From Mucilaginibacter sp. dw_454 (GTDB taxonomy: Bacteria; Bacteroidota; Bacteroidia; Sphingobacteriales; Sphingobacteriaceae): 64,000 nt of DNA. The stretch lies in contig NZ_JAAVVB010000001.1 in assembly GCF_018449775.1 (NCBI RefSeq), forward strand, positions 1,240,001 through 1,304,000, read 5' to 3'. The notes beneath the pieces were generated by a model, which worked only from the letters and a program-made list of their open reading frames with translations, ran no database searches and was not told the DNA's origin. The position numbers and the translations under genes are program-made. Below, piece after piece: positions 39,459-48,435 of this stretch (position 1 is the stretch's first letter; the number at the start of each line of letters is the position of its first letter).

Positions 39459-39490
39459 TGTGATATTGATTAAACTTCGGCGTAATTTCG
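39458..39490 (+). promoter_or_regulatory. Promoter candidate of the CBM9-like operon
   Basis: TTG (39458-39460), a 22-bp spacer and TAATTTCG (39483-39490) match the Bacteroidota promoter pattern with one mismatch in the -7 box. The -7 box sits inside a CGGCG/CGCCG inverted repeat (39478-39493). Confidence 0.35.
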
Positions 39491-39520
39491 CCGTTAAACC
39501 TATATTAAATAGGGATAAAT

Positions 39521-40345
39521 ATGAAAAAGATTGTTCTGCTATCATTTTTTGCCGTTTTAACTGCTATTCAGTTACATGCACAGGATAAATTAAAAACCGT
39601 TCAGGAAGGCAGTGTTTTAGCCGCTCCCGGAGTTAAAGTTGACGGCAATATTTCTGAGTGGAAGGATAACTTTCAGGCTTATAACAAAGCCGTTAAATTA
39701 TACTACACTTTGGCTAACGACGATAAATATTTATATCTGATAGCTAAATCAAGCGATATTACCAATATAGCCAAAATACAGGCCGGTGGTATCAATATTC
39801 TGATTAATACTGCCGACAAAAAGAACGACAAAAACGCATATAGCCTTACCTACCCCGTAGTAAACCGTGCAGGTGGCGGCGGCCGTGGTAACAGGCGCGG
39901 CGGCTTTGGCGGCGACAGATCTAACTTAACAGACTCTGCAAAAAAAGCCATGCTGGCCGATGCACATAAGCAATTTATCGACGCAGCAAAAGAGATCAAG
40001 GTATTGGGTTTTAAAGATATTACCGATACCCTGATTTCGATCTACAACGAATACAGCATCAAATCGGCGGTTGGTTATGACAGTGCTGATGCCATTACCA
40101 TCGAAATAGCTATTCCGCTTAAGGCTTTGGGCCTGTCGGCAGATCAGTCAAAAGAATTTGCTTACCACATTGTACTTAACGGTTTGCCTTTACCAAACGG
40201 TGGCGGGTTTGGTGGTGGCGGCGGTGGTCGTGGTGGCAGAGGCGGCGGCGGTCGTGGTGGTCAGGGAGGCGGTACCAATATCGATTACGAGGACATGCTT
40301 ACACCTACTGATTTTTGGGGTAAATACACTTTGGCTAAGCCATAA
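39521..40345 (+). CDS. Secreted CBM9-like protein with Gly/Arg-rich segments
   Basis: This is a 274-residue exported protein (signal peptide about 1-20). An N-terminal region (about 30-110) has the pattern VDGNISEWKDNF, then YYTLANDDKYLYLIAKSSD, as in the CBM9/DOMON-like beta-sandwich that often binds sugars. Two low-complexity segments follow: a Gly/Arg stretch near 116-135 (GGGGRGNRRGGFGGDRS) and a longer one near 225-252 made of GGG and RGG units. Between them lies an alpha/beta stretch (VGYDSADAITIEIAIPLKALGL) like the second half of a CBM9 domain. It is followed 37 bp later by an outer-membrane barrel gene and is probably cotranscribed with it. Confidence 0.65.
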   Translation: MKKIVLLSFFAVLTAIQLHAQDKLKTVQEGSVLAAPGVKVDGNISEWKDNFQAYNKAVKLYYTLANDDKYLYLIAKSSDITNIAKIQAGGINILINTADKKNDKNAYSLTYPVVNRAGGGGRGNRRGGFGGDRSNLTDSAKKAMLADAHKQFIDAAKEIKVLGFKDITDTLISIYNEYSIKSAVGYDSADAITIEIAIPLKALGLSADQSKEFAYHIVLNGLPLPNGGGFGGGGGGRGGRGGGGRGGQGGGTNIDYEDMLTPTDFWGKYTLAKP

Positions 40346-40382
40346 TTACTCCAGAACTAAAACTTATACCTACTAATTTAAT

Positions 40383-43178
40383 ATGAAGAAATTTCTACTG
40401 CTACTTACTATTATACTATCTGTTTACGGCAAATCATCGGCCCAAACTAAGCCTTTGCCCCCTCCTTTGCCTACCCGCGAAGTAAGTGGCGTGGTGAAAG
40501 ACGAGAAAGGCGAAACGCTTCCGGGTGCGTTAATTACTTTAAAATCGGCGGTTGATACGATAAAAACTTCTACAAATGAGGATGGTGTATTTGTTATCAG
40601 AGATGTTAAGCGGGCTACATTTAGCCTAACGGTATCTAGTATAGGTTCGGTTACTTTTATAAAGAAATACCTCAATAGCGATATTGCCAAAAAAATTGTC
40701 TTAGACCCCATCACTTTAAAAGACGAAACCAATCAACTTAATGAAGTAAAAATTAACGGCACACCCAGCGTAACATACAAAACAGATACTGTTGAATATC
40801 GCGCGTCTGACTATAAAGTAAGGGCAAATTCTACGATCGATGAATTACTCAAAAAAATGGAGGGCATGGAAGTTGGTTCTGACGGCTCTCTAATTCACCA
40901 GGGCGAAGCAGTAGTAAGAGCGAAACTAAATGGTAAAGAGTTTGCCGGTGGTAGTGTGGCCCAAGCCATCAAGAACCTGCCGGCCGACATCGTTGAGAAA
41001 ATACAGATCGTTGACGATTACGGCGAGCAAGCGGCACGTACGGGTATCAAGACAGGATTGCCTGAAAAGATACTGAACATTACAACAAAGCCAGACAGGT
41101 CAGTCGGCATAACCGGGCGCACCACAGATCAGTACGGCAATAACGGCCGTTACAATGCAAATTTGTCTGTCGAACGAATTGACGGCAACCAGGTAATGAG
41201 TGTAATTGGCAATGCCAAAAGCACAGTCGACGGCATTGGTGGCGGTAACCCGGGCACTACCGACAGCGGTTCGCCTTCTGTAAGCTATCGCGACCAATTA
41301 AGCAAGAAGGTGCAGGTAAATACCAGCTACGGGTATTGGTATAGTAACAATAATTCCATCAATCATCAATTTGGTAATTTTGTCACAGCAAAGAGTGATA
41401 GTTTGTTTGGGGGACCGCAATATTTCGATCAACAGGGTAGCAATACCAGCACCAGCAATGGCCAAAACGGACACTTTCAAATAGATATACAGGCTGATAG
41501 TTTGAACTTTGTCCAGGTAAATCCATCTTTTGGTGTATCAAATTCATCTAGTTCAAACAACTATCAGCGTAATGAGATTGATGATTACAGTAATTCAGAA
41601 GGTGTAACCAATTTTCGCCATGTTTTTAGTGGCGGTGTTAGCAGCAATACTAATTCAGGCAAGAATTATGGTACCAGTGCGCTATACGTTCACTTATTCA
41701 GAAAGCCGAAGAGAAACATTTCTGTTAACTTCAACGTTTCGCATAGCGACAACTCATCTAACAGTAATACCAACAAATACTATCGTTATTACGCAGACAG
41801 CACTTTAAACAACCATTTGCCTCTGGAAGACTCGACAGTCCATTTATTAATTAACCGGCATAATGAAAACACATCAGTTTCGAGTTCTGCTACTTATACC
41901 GAACCTTTGAGTTTGGTGTCTTTATTGGAGTTCAGCGGGAGCTGGTCAAATTCTGCCAACTCTGCAATCTCTACCCAGACCGAGGTGGATCCTCTGGGTA
42001 ATTTAATTCCAAGACCAGATTTAGGCAATCAATATAATTTCTCCATAACCCAGTCAAGGTATACAGCTAATTACCGTTTGGATGGCAAGAAGGTCAATAT
42101 GTCTATCGGAGCTACAGCTATAGACTATCAGCTTACCGGCACCAAGCTTAATGACAATACTTTTGAAAACGCATCTACGTCGCGTCATAGCTTTAAAGTT
42201 ATACCGGCATTCCGCTTTTCTTATTCATGGTCTCGCACACAACGTATCCAATTAAATTATAACGGCGCCAACATAGATCCTGATTTTAGCCAGATCCAGC
42301 CATTTACAGACCGGTCTAATCCATTAAATGTTATTGTAGGTAATCCTAATCTTGATCCTGGCTTTAACCACTCGCTGAACGGATCGTACAATAATTATCT
42401 GGCAAATTCGAGGTTTAACATCAGCCTTAATGGATATCTGAATCTATACACGCATAAAATTGCTACTAACAACCTGCGTCTTCAAATCCCAACCGACCCT
42501 AAGAACTATTATACCTTGGTGCAATATCTTAACCTGGACGGTTCTTATGCATGGGGCACCGGCTATAGTATCTCGAAACAGCTGGATGACAGGAGATACA
42601 ACCTGGCTTTGAACGGAAGTGTAAATTACAACCATGCAACTGCCGAAGAAAACAACCAGGTTTTCCACCAGGACACCTGGTCATTTGACAACCGTTTTGG
42701 CCCAAGGATAAATCCGAATGACAATATCGAAGTAAACCCTTATGTAGGCTATACCTTAACACGTGGTTTTAGCTCAATAGACGAGGCCCTGGGTACACAA
42801 TATTCAACCGCCAGATTGGCTATTGATGGCAAGTTTTATTTCAAACAGACCTACCAGATCAACTATAGCGCCAGTAAAAATTTTGTATCTGGTGTTAAAA
42901 ACAGCACCAACCCTTTTGTAGTTAACATGGGCTTTCAGAAAGAATTCCTTGAAAAAAGAAACCTGGTGTTTACCTTTGATGTATTTGATGTGTTTCATCA
43001 AAATAACTTCATCTTGCAACAACCTATAGCTGGAGGGCAGATCAGTACTATATCCAATACAAACAGTCGTTACTTCCTGGTTGGTCTGCGTCTTAACCTG
43101 CAAAAATGGGGAGGCCGGCCACAACAAAATGGCAAGAATATGCAACGACGAGGCGATGGTAGTTTTATTTACCAGTAA
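40383..43178 (+). CDS. Outer-membrane beta-barrel protein (TonB-receptor-like, OMP_b-brl_3 type)
   Basis: This is a 931-residue protein with a signal peptide (about 1-21), a carboxypeptidase regulatory-like domain (about 35-110; SGVVKDEKGETLPGALITL), a plug-like region (about 120-230) and a beta-barrel rich in aromatic and Asn/Ser strands to the C-terminus. The barrel resembles the 'outer membrane beta-barrel family 3' of Bacteroidota rather than a SusC protein. No TonB box is obvious to me. Together with the preceding CBM9-like protein it likely forms a surface pair for binding or importing an unknown ligand. The unit ends at a strong terminator (43198-43242). Confidence 0.82.
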   Translation: MKKFLLLLTIILSVYGKSSAQTKPLPPPLPTREVSGVVKDEKGETLPGALITLKSAVDTIKTSTNEDGVFVIRDVKRATFSLTVSSIGSVTFIKKYLNSDIAKKIVLDPITLKDETNQLNEVKINGTPSVTYKTDTVEYRASDYKVRANSTIDELLKKMEGMEVGSDGSLIHQGEAVVRAKLNGKEFAGGSVAQAIKNLPADIVEKIQIVDDYGEQAARTGIKTGLPEKILNITTKPDRSVGITGRTTDQYGNNGRYNANLSVERIDGNQVMSVIGNAKSTVDGIGGGNPGTTDSGSPSVSYRDQLSKKVQVNTSYGYWYSNNNSINHQFGNFVTAKSDSLFGGPQYFDQQGSNTSTSNGQNGHFQIDIQADSLNFVQVNPSFGVSNSSSSNNYQRNEIDDYSNSEGVTNFRHVFSGGVSSNTNSGKNYGTSALYVHLFRKPKRNISVNFNVSHSDNSSNSNTNKYYRYYADSTLNNHLPLEDSTVHLLINRHNENTSVSSSATYTEPLSLVSLLEFSGSWSNSANSAISTQTEVDPLGNLIPRPDLGNQYNFSITQSRYTANYRLDGKKVNMSIGATAIDYQLTGTKLNDNTFENASTSRHSFKVIPAFRFSYSWSRTQRIQLNYNGANIDPDFSQIQPFTDRSNPLNVIVGNPNLDPGFNHSLNGSYNNYLANSRFNISLNGYLNLYTHKIATNNLRLQIPTDPKNYYTLVQYLNLDGSYAWGTGYSISKQLDDRRYNLALNGSVNYNHATAEENNQVFHQDTWSFDNRFGPRINPNDNIEVNPYVGYTLTRGFSSIDEALGTQYSTARLAIDGKFYFKQTYQINYSASKNFVSGVKNSTNPFVVNMGFQKEFLEKRNLVFTFDVFDVFHQNNFILQQPIAGGQISTISNTNSRYFLVGLRLNLQKWGGRPQQNGKNMQRRGDGSFIYQ

Positions 43179-43197
43179 TATTTACTGCTGAGCATAT

Positions 43198-43242
43198 AAA
43201 AGCGAAGGCCTGCCCCGATTGTCGGAGCAGGCCTTCGCTTTT
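43198..43242. terminator. Strong bidirectional terminator
   Basis: The arms AAAAGCGAAGGCCTGC (43198-43213) and GCAGGCCTTCGCTTTT (43227-43242) form a perfect 16-bp stem, with a CCGA/TCGG extension inside the loop. It ends both the barrel gene (plus) and the uronate operon (minus). Confidence 0.92.
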
Positions 43243-43258
43243 ATTGTCAAAATTTCGG

Positions 43259-44404
43259 TTATTTCACAACAGAAAATTTGTAGTATGACGATGTCTTATA
43301 AGTCTCGCCCGGTTTTAAGGTTGTGGTAGGGAACGATGGCTCGTTTGGTGAATCAGGAAAATGCTGAGTTTCCATAGCAAAAGCAGTTCTGAAATCGTCT
43401 TTCTTACCGCCTTTAAAAGTGTTTTTACTCAACATAAAGTTACCACTGTAAAACTGTAAACCCGGCTCTTGTGTGAACACATCCATAACAATGCCGCTTT
43501 TGTCGCCTACTACAGTAGCTGCGTGGCTAAATTTGCCGGCCTGTGTGCCGCTTAAAACAAAGTTATGATCATAACCTTTACCGTTTTTCAATTGCTCGTT
43601 AACGGTATTAATGCGTGCGCCTATGGTGGTAGGTTTGGTAAAATCAAACGGAGTACCAGCTACCGGTTCCAATTTACCTGTCGGGATCAGCGTCGAGTCA
43701 ACCGGGGTATATTTTTCCGCCATGATCTGTACCAGGTGATTTAAGATGGTACCACTACCCTCCCCATTCAGATTAAAGAAAGCATGATTGGTGAGGTTAC
43801 ATACCGTAGTTTTATCGGTTGTAGCTTCGTAGTCCATATGCAGTTCGTCTTGATCATTGATGCTGTAAGTAACCTTCACATTCAGGTTACCGGGGAAGCC
43901 ACCTTCCATGTCTTTAGCAAGATAGCTAAACTGGATAGTGTGATCATCAAGCTGTTTGGCATCAAATACCACATTCTGGAAACCTGCTTTGCCACCATGC
44001 AGCGTGTTAGGGCCATTATTAATGGTTAGCGTTACCGGTTTGCCGTCTAGCGTAAACTTGCCTTTAGCAATACGGTTGCCGTATCTGCCAATAGTAGCAC
44101 CAAAGTAAGGCTCGGTTGATTTTCTGTACTCGTCCACCGTTTTAAAGCCGGTTACCACGTCTATAGTGTTTCCTTTTTTATCCGGCACAAACAAACTAAC
44201 TATACGCCCACCGTAATTGGTAAATACAGCCTTTACATTATTCTTGTTTTTAATGACATAAAAAGCCGTCTTTTTAGTAGAAGTATCTGTTTTTGCTACT
44301 GAATCGGTTTTAACACTGTCCACGGTTGATTTTGTTGACGACGAGTTACATGCCGCCGCTACAAGCACAACAGGTAACAGGCCCGCAATAAATTGTAATT
44401 TCAT
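43259..44404 (-). CDS. galM: Aldose 1-epimerase (galactose mutarotase), lipoprotein
   Basis: This is a 381-residue protein of the GalM family. Conserved features are GRYGNRIAKGKFTLDG, NNGPNTLHGG, TNHAFFNLNG with the catalytic His region, and the C-terminal catalytic Glu in AMETQHFPDSPNEP. A lipobox ending VAAAC (Cys19) places it in the periplasm or outer membrane, unlike the cytosolic E. coli enzyme. It interconverts alpha and beta anomers of hexoses. As the last gene of the kduI operon it may supply the anomer preferred by the transporter or the next enzyme. Confidence 0.9.
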   Translation of the reverse strand: MKLQFIAGLLPVVLVAAACNSSSTKSTVDSVKTDSVAKTDTSTKKTAFYVIKNKNNVKAVFTNYGGRIVSLFVPDKKGNTIDVVTGFKTVDEYRKSTEPYFGATIGRYGNRIAKGKFTLDGKPVTLTINNGPNTLHGGKAGFQNVVFDAKQLDDHTIQFSYLAKDMEGGFPGNLNVKVTYSINDQDELHMDYEATTDKTTVCNLTNHAFFNLNGEGSGTILNHLVQIMAEKYTPVDSTLIPTGKLEPVAGTPFDFTKPTTIGARINTVNEQLKNGKGYDHNFVLSGTQAGKFSHAATVVGDKSGIVMDVFTQEPGLQFYSGNFMLSKNTFKGGKKDDFRTAFAMETQHFPDSPNEPSFPTTTLKPGETYKTSSYYKFSVVK

Positions 44405-44432
44405 GTTGTTAATTTAAGTTGTTAATAATTGA

Positions 44433-45218
44433 TTATCTTTTGGTTTGTTTCTTGAGCCAGGTAGTAAATTCTTTTGCCGCCACGTCATTTTCATAGGCTG
44501 ATGGTAATCGCCCATTTGTATATTCGTTGTATAGCCACGGATCGCCAACGGCAAATACTACCCCTTTTCCGTATTTAACTATTACAGCGATATCAGCTTT
44601 TCCATCAGCCGATTTAATTACAGCTTTAGCATCGGGGTTAGTTACACCAATGCTGCATACATCTTTTAAAAACAGTTTTGGTGCCGATGGGAATATGGTT
44701 TTATCTACCGGTAAACCTATACCATCGCTAAAATGTTTGTCATCTACCACATGATTTTGCAGGTCATTGTTAAAATGCAGGCCAAATTTAGCTGTCAAGA
44801 TGTTAAAATGAGGTAGTTCGACATTGGCACTGTCATTAGCCATTAGCACCAAAACACCGCCCGTTTTTACCCATGCAGCAATTTCGTCAGCGTCTTTATT
44901 TTGAATATAATTGGGCTTGGCGGTTTCTTTTTTTGTATCCGGATCAACAATGATATATACAGCAGTGTTGCGCAGATTATCAATAGTTGGTGCAACGCTT
45001 AAGGTATCCAGTTTAAAACCATCCGCCTTAAAAATATCGCCCCAAATACTAAAGCCCGAGTCCTTATCGTCAGTCCATAAGTAATGAAAGCGCTCTGTAC
45101 CTTTGTTGGTTTTGTGTGTTTCGTGGTTAAAGTAATAATCGAGTGTTACCGTCTGTGCAAACGTTGCCGGAGCGATCTGCAAAAAAAATAGCGTTATTAA
45201 AACCACTAACCTTCTCAT
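44433..45218 (-). CDS. Secreted DUF4350 domain protein
   Basis: This 261-residue protein has a signal peptide (about 1-22) and a Rossmann-like amidotransferase-type body containing VYIIVDPDTKKE, AAWVKTGGVLVLMAND and VFAVGDPWLYNEYTNGR. It matches DUF4350, which in Bacteroidota is often linked to unsaturated rhamnogalacturonyl hydrolases and other pectin loci. Its activity is not known. It starts 2 bp after the ExuT-type transporter stop, so it is tightly coupled to the uronate operon. The Tyr-His rich start YYFNHETHKTN is a conserved-looking motif. Confidence 0.7.
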   Translation of the reverse strand: MRRLVVLITLFFLQIAPATFAQTVTLDYYFNHETHKTNKGTERFHYLWTDDKDSGFSIWGDIFKADGFKLDTLSVAPTIDNLRNTAVYIIVDPDTKKETAKPNYIQNKDADEIAAWVKTGGVLVLMANDSANVELPHFNILTAKFGLHFNNDLQNHVVDDKHFSDGIGLPVDKTIFPSAPKLFLKDVCSIGVTNPDAKAVIKSADGKADIAVIVKYGKGVVFAVGDPWLYNEYTNGRLPSAYENDVAAKEFTTWLKKQTKR

Positions 45219-45220
45219 AC

Positions 45221-46519
45221 TTATTTGGCTAAGTTAACCCGCTCCATTTTAGGCACCAGGAAATGCATAATGGCCCAGGCCAGCAAGTAGGCACCTCCGC
45301 AGGTTGCAAAAATAATGTTATAGCCAACCAGGATATGCCCTGCATCTTTATTGCTCTGCAGGATGTAGCCAATAAAGTCTGGAAAGAAAAAGCCTCCTAG
45401 CGCACCTGCCATACTACCAATACCCACTATAGAGCTTATAGCTCTTTTAGGGAACATATCTGAAGCCGTAGTGAAGATGTTAGCACTCCAGGCTTGATGA
45501 GCTGCCACAGCAAGGCTAATAAGCGCTACGGCTTGCCATATGGTCATCGCATACCTTGCAAAAACAATGGGTACCACACATAACGCAAATATTAACATGG
45601 CCACTTTACGTGCTTTAAACACCGGCCAGCCCTTTTTAATAAAGTAAGATGAAAGATAGCCACCACCGATACTACCGATCGTTGACGCCGAATAAACAAT
45701 AACGAGCGGCAAGCTGGGCTTACTTAAATCTAATTTAAACGTGCTCTGAAAATAAGATGGCAACCAGAACAAAAAGAACCACCAAACAGGATCGGTTAGC
45801 ATTTTGCCGAATATAAAAACCCAGGTTTGTTTAAATTTTAGTAATTGTTTCCACGCTACCGGTTTTTCTTCTGCAGACGGCGCAATTACTTCATCAATAT
45901 CGCTATGGATAAATTCGAACTCTTCGGCCGATAGCTTTTTTTGCCGGGTTGGGATCTCATAAAATATCAGCCAAAAAATAAGCCAGATAAAGCCTATAGC
46001 TCCAGTGATTATAAACGCCATTTGCCAGCCATAAACGCCTAAAATAAACGGCACCATAATAGGCGCCACCACTGCACCAATATTAGCGCCCGAGTTAAAT
46101 ATGCCTGTAGCTGTTGCCCGCTCCTTTTTGGGGAACCACTCGGCCACTACTTTAATTGCCGACGGGAAATTACCTGCCTCGCCTAAACCTAAACCGGCGC
46201 GTACAACGCCGAAGCCTAATGTAGTCTTTACCAAGGCGTGCATCATAGCGGCTACACTCCAAATGACAATAGAAACGGTATAGCCCAGTTTAGTACCAAT
46301 CTTATCAACCACACGACCAAACAATAGCAAACCAATGGCGTAGGAAGCCTGGAAAGCTTTGACAATATTTTTGTAATCAATTTCAGACCAATGAAATTTC
46401 TCGGACAGCACAGGTTTAAGCAAGCCTATAATCTGCCGGTCAAGGTAATTAATAGTCGTAGCAAAAAATAACAAGGCGCAAATTATCCAGCGATAATTAC
46501 CAGGCGGAGTTGTTTTCAT
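45221..46519 (-). CDS. MFS hexuronate transporter, ExuT-like
   Basis: This is a 432-residue major-facilitator protein with 12 predicted helices, of the anion:cation symporter (ACS) family. NYLDRQIIGLL in TM1 and the loop GRVVDKIGTKLGY, GLGLGEAGNFPSAIKVVAEWFPKKER split over TM4-5, are hallmarks of hexuronate and glucarate transporters such as ExuT. It is expected to carry galacturonate, glucuronate or their unsaturated derivatives across the inner membrane by proton symport. It lies between the SDR (62-bp gap) and DUF4350 gene. The exact substrate is inferred from the kduI context. Confidence 0.88.
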   Translation of the reverse strand: MKTTPPGNYRWIICALLFFATTINYLDRQIIGLLKPVLSEKFHWSEIDYKNIVKAFQASYAIGLLLFGRVVDKIGTKLGYTVSIVIWSVAAMMHALVKTTLGFGVVRAGLGLGEAGNFPSAIKVVAEWFPKKERATATGIFNSGANIGAVVAPIMVPFILGVYGWQMAFIITGAIGFIWLIFWLIFYEIPTRQKKLSAEEFEFIHSDIDEVIAPSAEEKPVAWKQLLKFKQTWVFIFGKMLTDPVWWFFLFWLPSYFQSTFKLDLSKPSLPLVIVYSASTIGSIGGGYLSSYFIKKGWPVFKARKVAMLIFALCVVPIVFARYAMTIWQAVALISLAVAAHQAWSANIFTTASDMFPKRAISSIVGIGSMAGALGGFFFPDFIGYILQSNKDAGHILVGYNIIFATCGGAYLLAWAIMHFLVPKMERVNLAK

Positions 46520-46581
46520 AATTGGTTATAATGGTTTGGCCTAAGCCGGTACAATATAGTACATATATTTAAGGGGTGGTA

Positions 46582-47400
46582 TTATACTCCGCTAAAAATC
46601 GAAAATCCACCGTCAACCGTAATCATTGATCCGGTTACGAACTTAGATGCATCACTTAACAACCATACCAGAGCACCAATAAGTTCCTCAGGGTCACCAA
46701 AACGTTTAAAAGGAGTATTCCTAATCACACGCTCTCCTCTGTCTGTATAGCCCCCTTCAGGCTTTGTCAGCAGGTTCCGATTTTGCTCAGTTAGGAAGAA
46801 ACCGGGAGCTAAAGCGTTCATCCGGATGGCATCGCCGTAACGGTTAGCCAGCTCAACCGCAAACCATTGGTTATAGCAATCCATTGCCGCTTTACCCATG
46901 TTATAGCCTAAAACCCGGGTAACTGCGCGTTTCGAGTTCATGGACGATATGTTGACGATGCTTCCTTTACCGGCAGTTTGAACAATAGCCTCGCCGAATA
47001 TTTGAGTAGGTACAATAGTTCCCCAAAGGTTGAGTTCGGTCACTTTACGCATACCGGCCAGGTTCATTTTAAAAATATCCTGATCTGGCAGTATAACACC
47101 TTCAGGCATATTACCTCCAGCCGCATTTACCAAACCATCTATGCGGCCATAAGCAGCGATTACTCTATCTTTTGCAGCAACCAGGGCGTCTTCATCGAGC
47201 GCATCAGCAATTAGGGCGATAGCTTTGCCGCCGTTTGCGTTGATGGCTGCAGCACGTTCTTCAGCTACCTGTTCATTGCGGCCCAATATCCCCACAGTAC
47301 CACCTGCGGTGGCAATGCCTTCTACAAAGGCTTTACCTAAAATGCCGGTGCCACCGGTAACTACAATTACTTTATCTTTTAATGAGAAGTTGTTTTTCAC
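46582..47400 (-). CDS. SDR oxidoreductase, probable D-mannonate oxidoreductase or KduD-like
   Basis: This is a 272-residue short-chain dehydrogenase. It has VTGGTGILGKAF for the cofactor, a NAAGGN motif and YNMGK (Y166, K170) as catalytic YxxxK. The later motifs APGFFLTEQNRNLL and VDGGFSIFSGV closely recall SDR-type D-mannonate oxidoreductases (fructuronate reductases). Its place next to kduI also allows a 2-keto-3-deoxygluconate dehydrogenase (KduD) role. Translation appears to begin at a GTG (47400), as no in-frame ATG lies upstream before a stop. It starts 8 bp after kduI. Confidence 0.8.
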   Translation of the reverse strand: MKNNFSLKDKVIVVTGGTGILGKAFVEGIATAGGTVGILGRNEQVAEERAAAINANGGKAIALIADALDEDALVAAKDRVIAAYGRIDGLVNAAGGNMPEGVILPDQDIFKMNLAGMRKVTELNLWGTIVPTQIFGEAIVQTAGKGSIVNISSMNSKRAVTRVLGYNMGKAAMDCYNQWFAVELANRYGDAIRMNALAPGFFLTEQNRNLLTKPEGGYTDRGERVIRNTPFKRFGDPEELIGALVWLLSDASKFVTGSMITVDGGFSIFSGV

Positions 47401-47408
47401 AGTATATG

Positions 47409-48239
47409 TTATTTTAAATCAGTAATGTTAATCAGGTCCATGTCGGTATAATCCAGGTTCTCGCCGGCCATGCCCCATATAAAACTATAGCTGGCAGTGC
47501 CACTGCCTGAATGAATACTCCAGGGCGGAGAAACCACTGCATCATAATTTTTCAAGATGATATGCAGCGTCTCGTCACTTTCGCCCATGTAATGAAATAC
47601 GCGCTGCCCATCGGGAATGTCAAAGTAAAAATAGGCTTCCATACGTCTATCATGAACATGAGGGGGCATGGTATTCCAAACGCTGCCTTCAGCTAACATA
47701 GTTAGGCCCATTACCAGTTGGCAGCTTTGAATGCCATCGGCATGAATGTATTTGTTAATTGTGCGCTTATTGGCTGTCGATGAATGACCGGCTTCGACTT
47801 TAACGGCTTCGGCATGGCTCATCAGTATGGTTGGATAGTTGGCATGCGCGGGACACGAAAGGATATAAAACACCGCAGATTTGTTTTTATCTATACTTGC
47901 AAACTGCACACTTTTCGCGTCTTTGCCTATGTACAAACAATCTAATTTATTTACCTGATGAGTTGTTCCGTCTACAGTAACCTCGCCATCGCCCCCGACG
48001 TTAATAATGCCCATTTCTCGGCGCTGTAAAAAGTAATCAGCTTTTAGGTTTGGATAATTGGGCAACTCTAATTTTTGATCTACCGGACTAGCACCACCCA
48101 CAATCATCCGATCATAATGTGTATAAACGCAATTGATTTGATTAGGCTTTACAATATCATCCAGCAAAAAGCGCTCGCGCATTTTGGCGGTTGGATAAGA
48201 TTTAAAATCCTCCGGATGTACAGCGTAGATAGATCTCAA
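47409..48239 (-). CDS. kduI: 5-dehydro-4-deoxy-D-glucuronate isomerase (KduI)
   Basis: This is a 276-residue cupin enzyme that converts 4-deoxy-L-threo-5-hexosulose uronate into 3-deoxy-D-glycero-2,5-hexodiulosonate, a step in degradation of unsaturated galacturonate from pectin. Family motifs VYTHYDRMIVGG, NVGGDGEVTVDG, and MPPHVHDRRMEAYFYFDI with metal-ligand histidines are all visible. The start is a TTG at 48239: the first ATG in frame (MRERF) would delete the conserved N-terminal IYAVHPEDFKSYPTAK. It is the first gene of a five-gene operon with the SDR, transporter, DUF4350 and GalM genes. The divergent gene is a secreted YhcH protein. Confidence 0.93.
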   Translation of the reverse strand: MRSIYAVHPEDFKSYPTAKMRERFLLDDIVKPNQINCVYTHYDRMIVGGASPVDQKLELPNYPNLKADYFLQRREMGIINVGGDGEVTVDGTTHQVNKLDCLYIGKDAKSVQFASIDKNKSAVFYILSCPAHANYPTILMSHAEAVKVEAGHSSTANKRTINKYIHADGIQSCQLVMGLTMLAEGSVWNTMPPHVHDRRMEAYFYFDIPDGQRVFHYMGESDETLHIILKNYDAVVSPPWSIHSGSGTASYSFIWGMAGENLDYTDMDLINITDLK

Positions 48240-48435
48240 GATATTTAGATTTTGGTTACAATGGCAATTTTACAATTAATAGCTTAATAAAAAACCTGAT
48301 ACCACTATATTTTTACGCAATCGATGCAGGGAGCTACTTTTTTAAGTGAGTGGCTGGATTTACGACCAAATACTTGTAATATTGAATAACAAGCCGATTA
48401 TACCTGCGCACTATTGCGTACCAAATTATATCGAT

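Noticed and set aside
40158..40376. 72-residue plus-strand frame rich in Val and Ala
   Set aside because: It is a frame shadow of the Gly/Arg-rich segment of the CBM9-like protein.
46545..46560. GTAC-flanked near-palindrome before the ExuT-type gene
   Set aside because: Only 12 of 14 positions fit and it lies within an operon; too weak to call.
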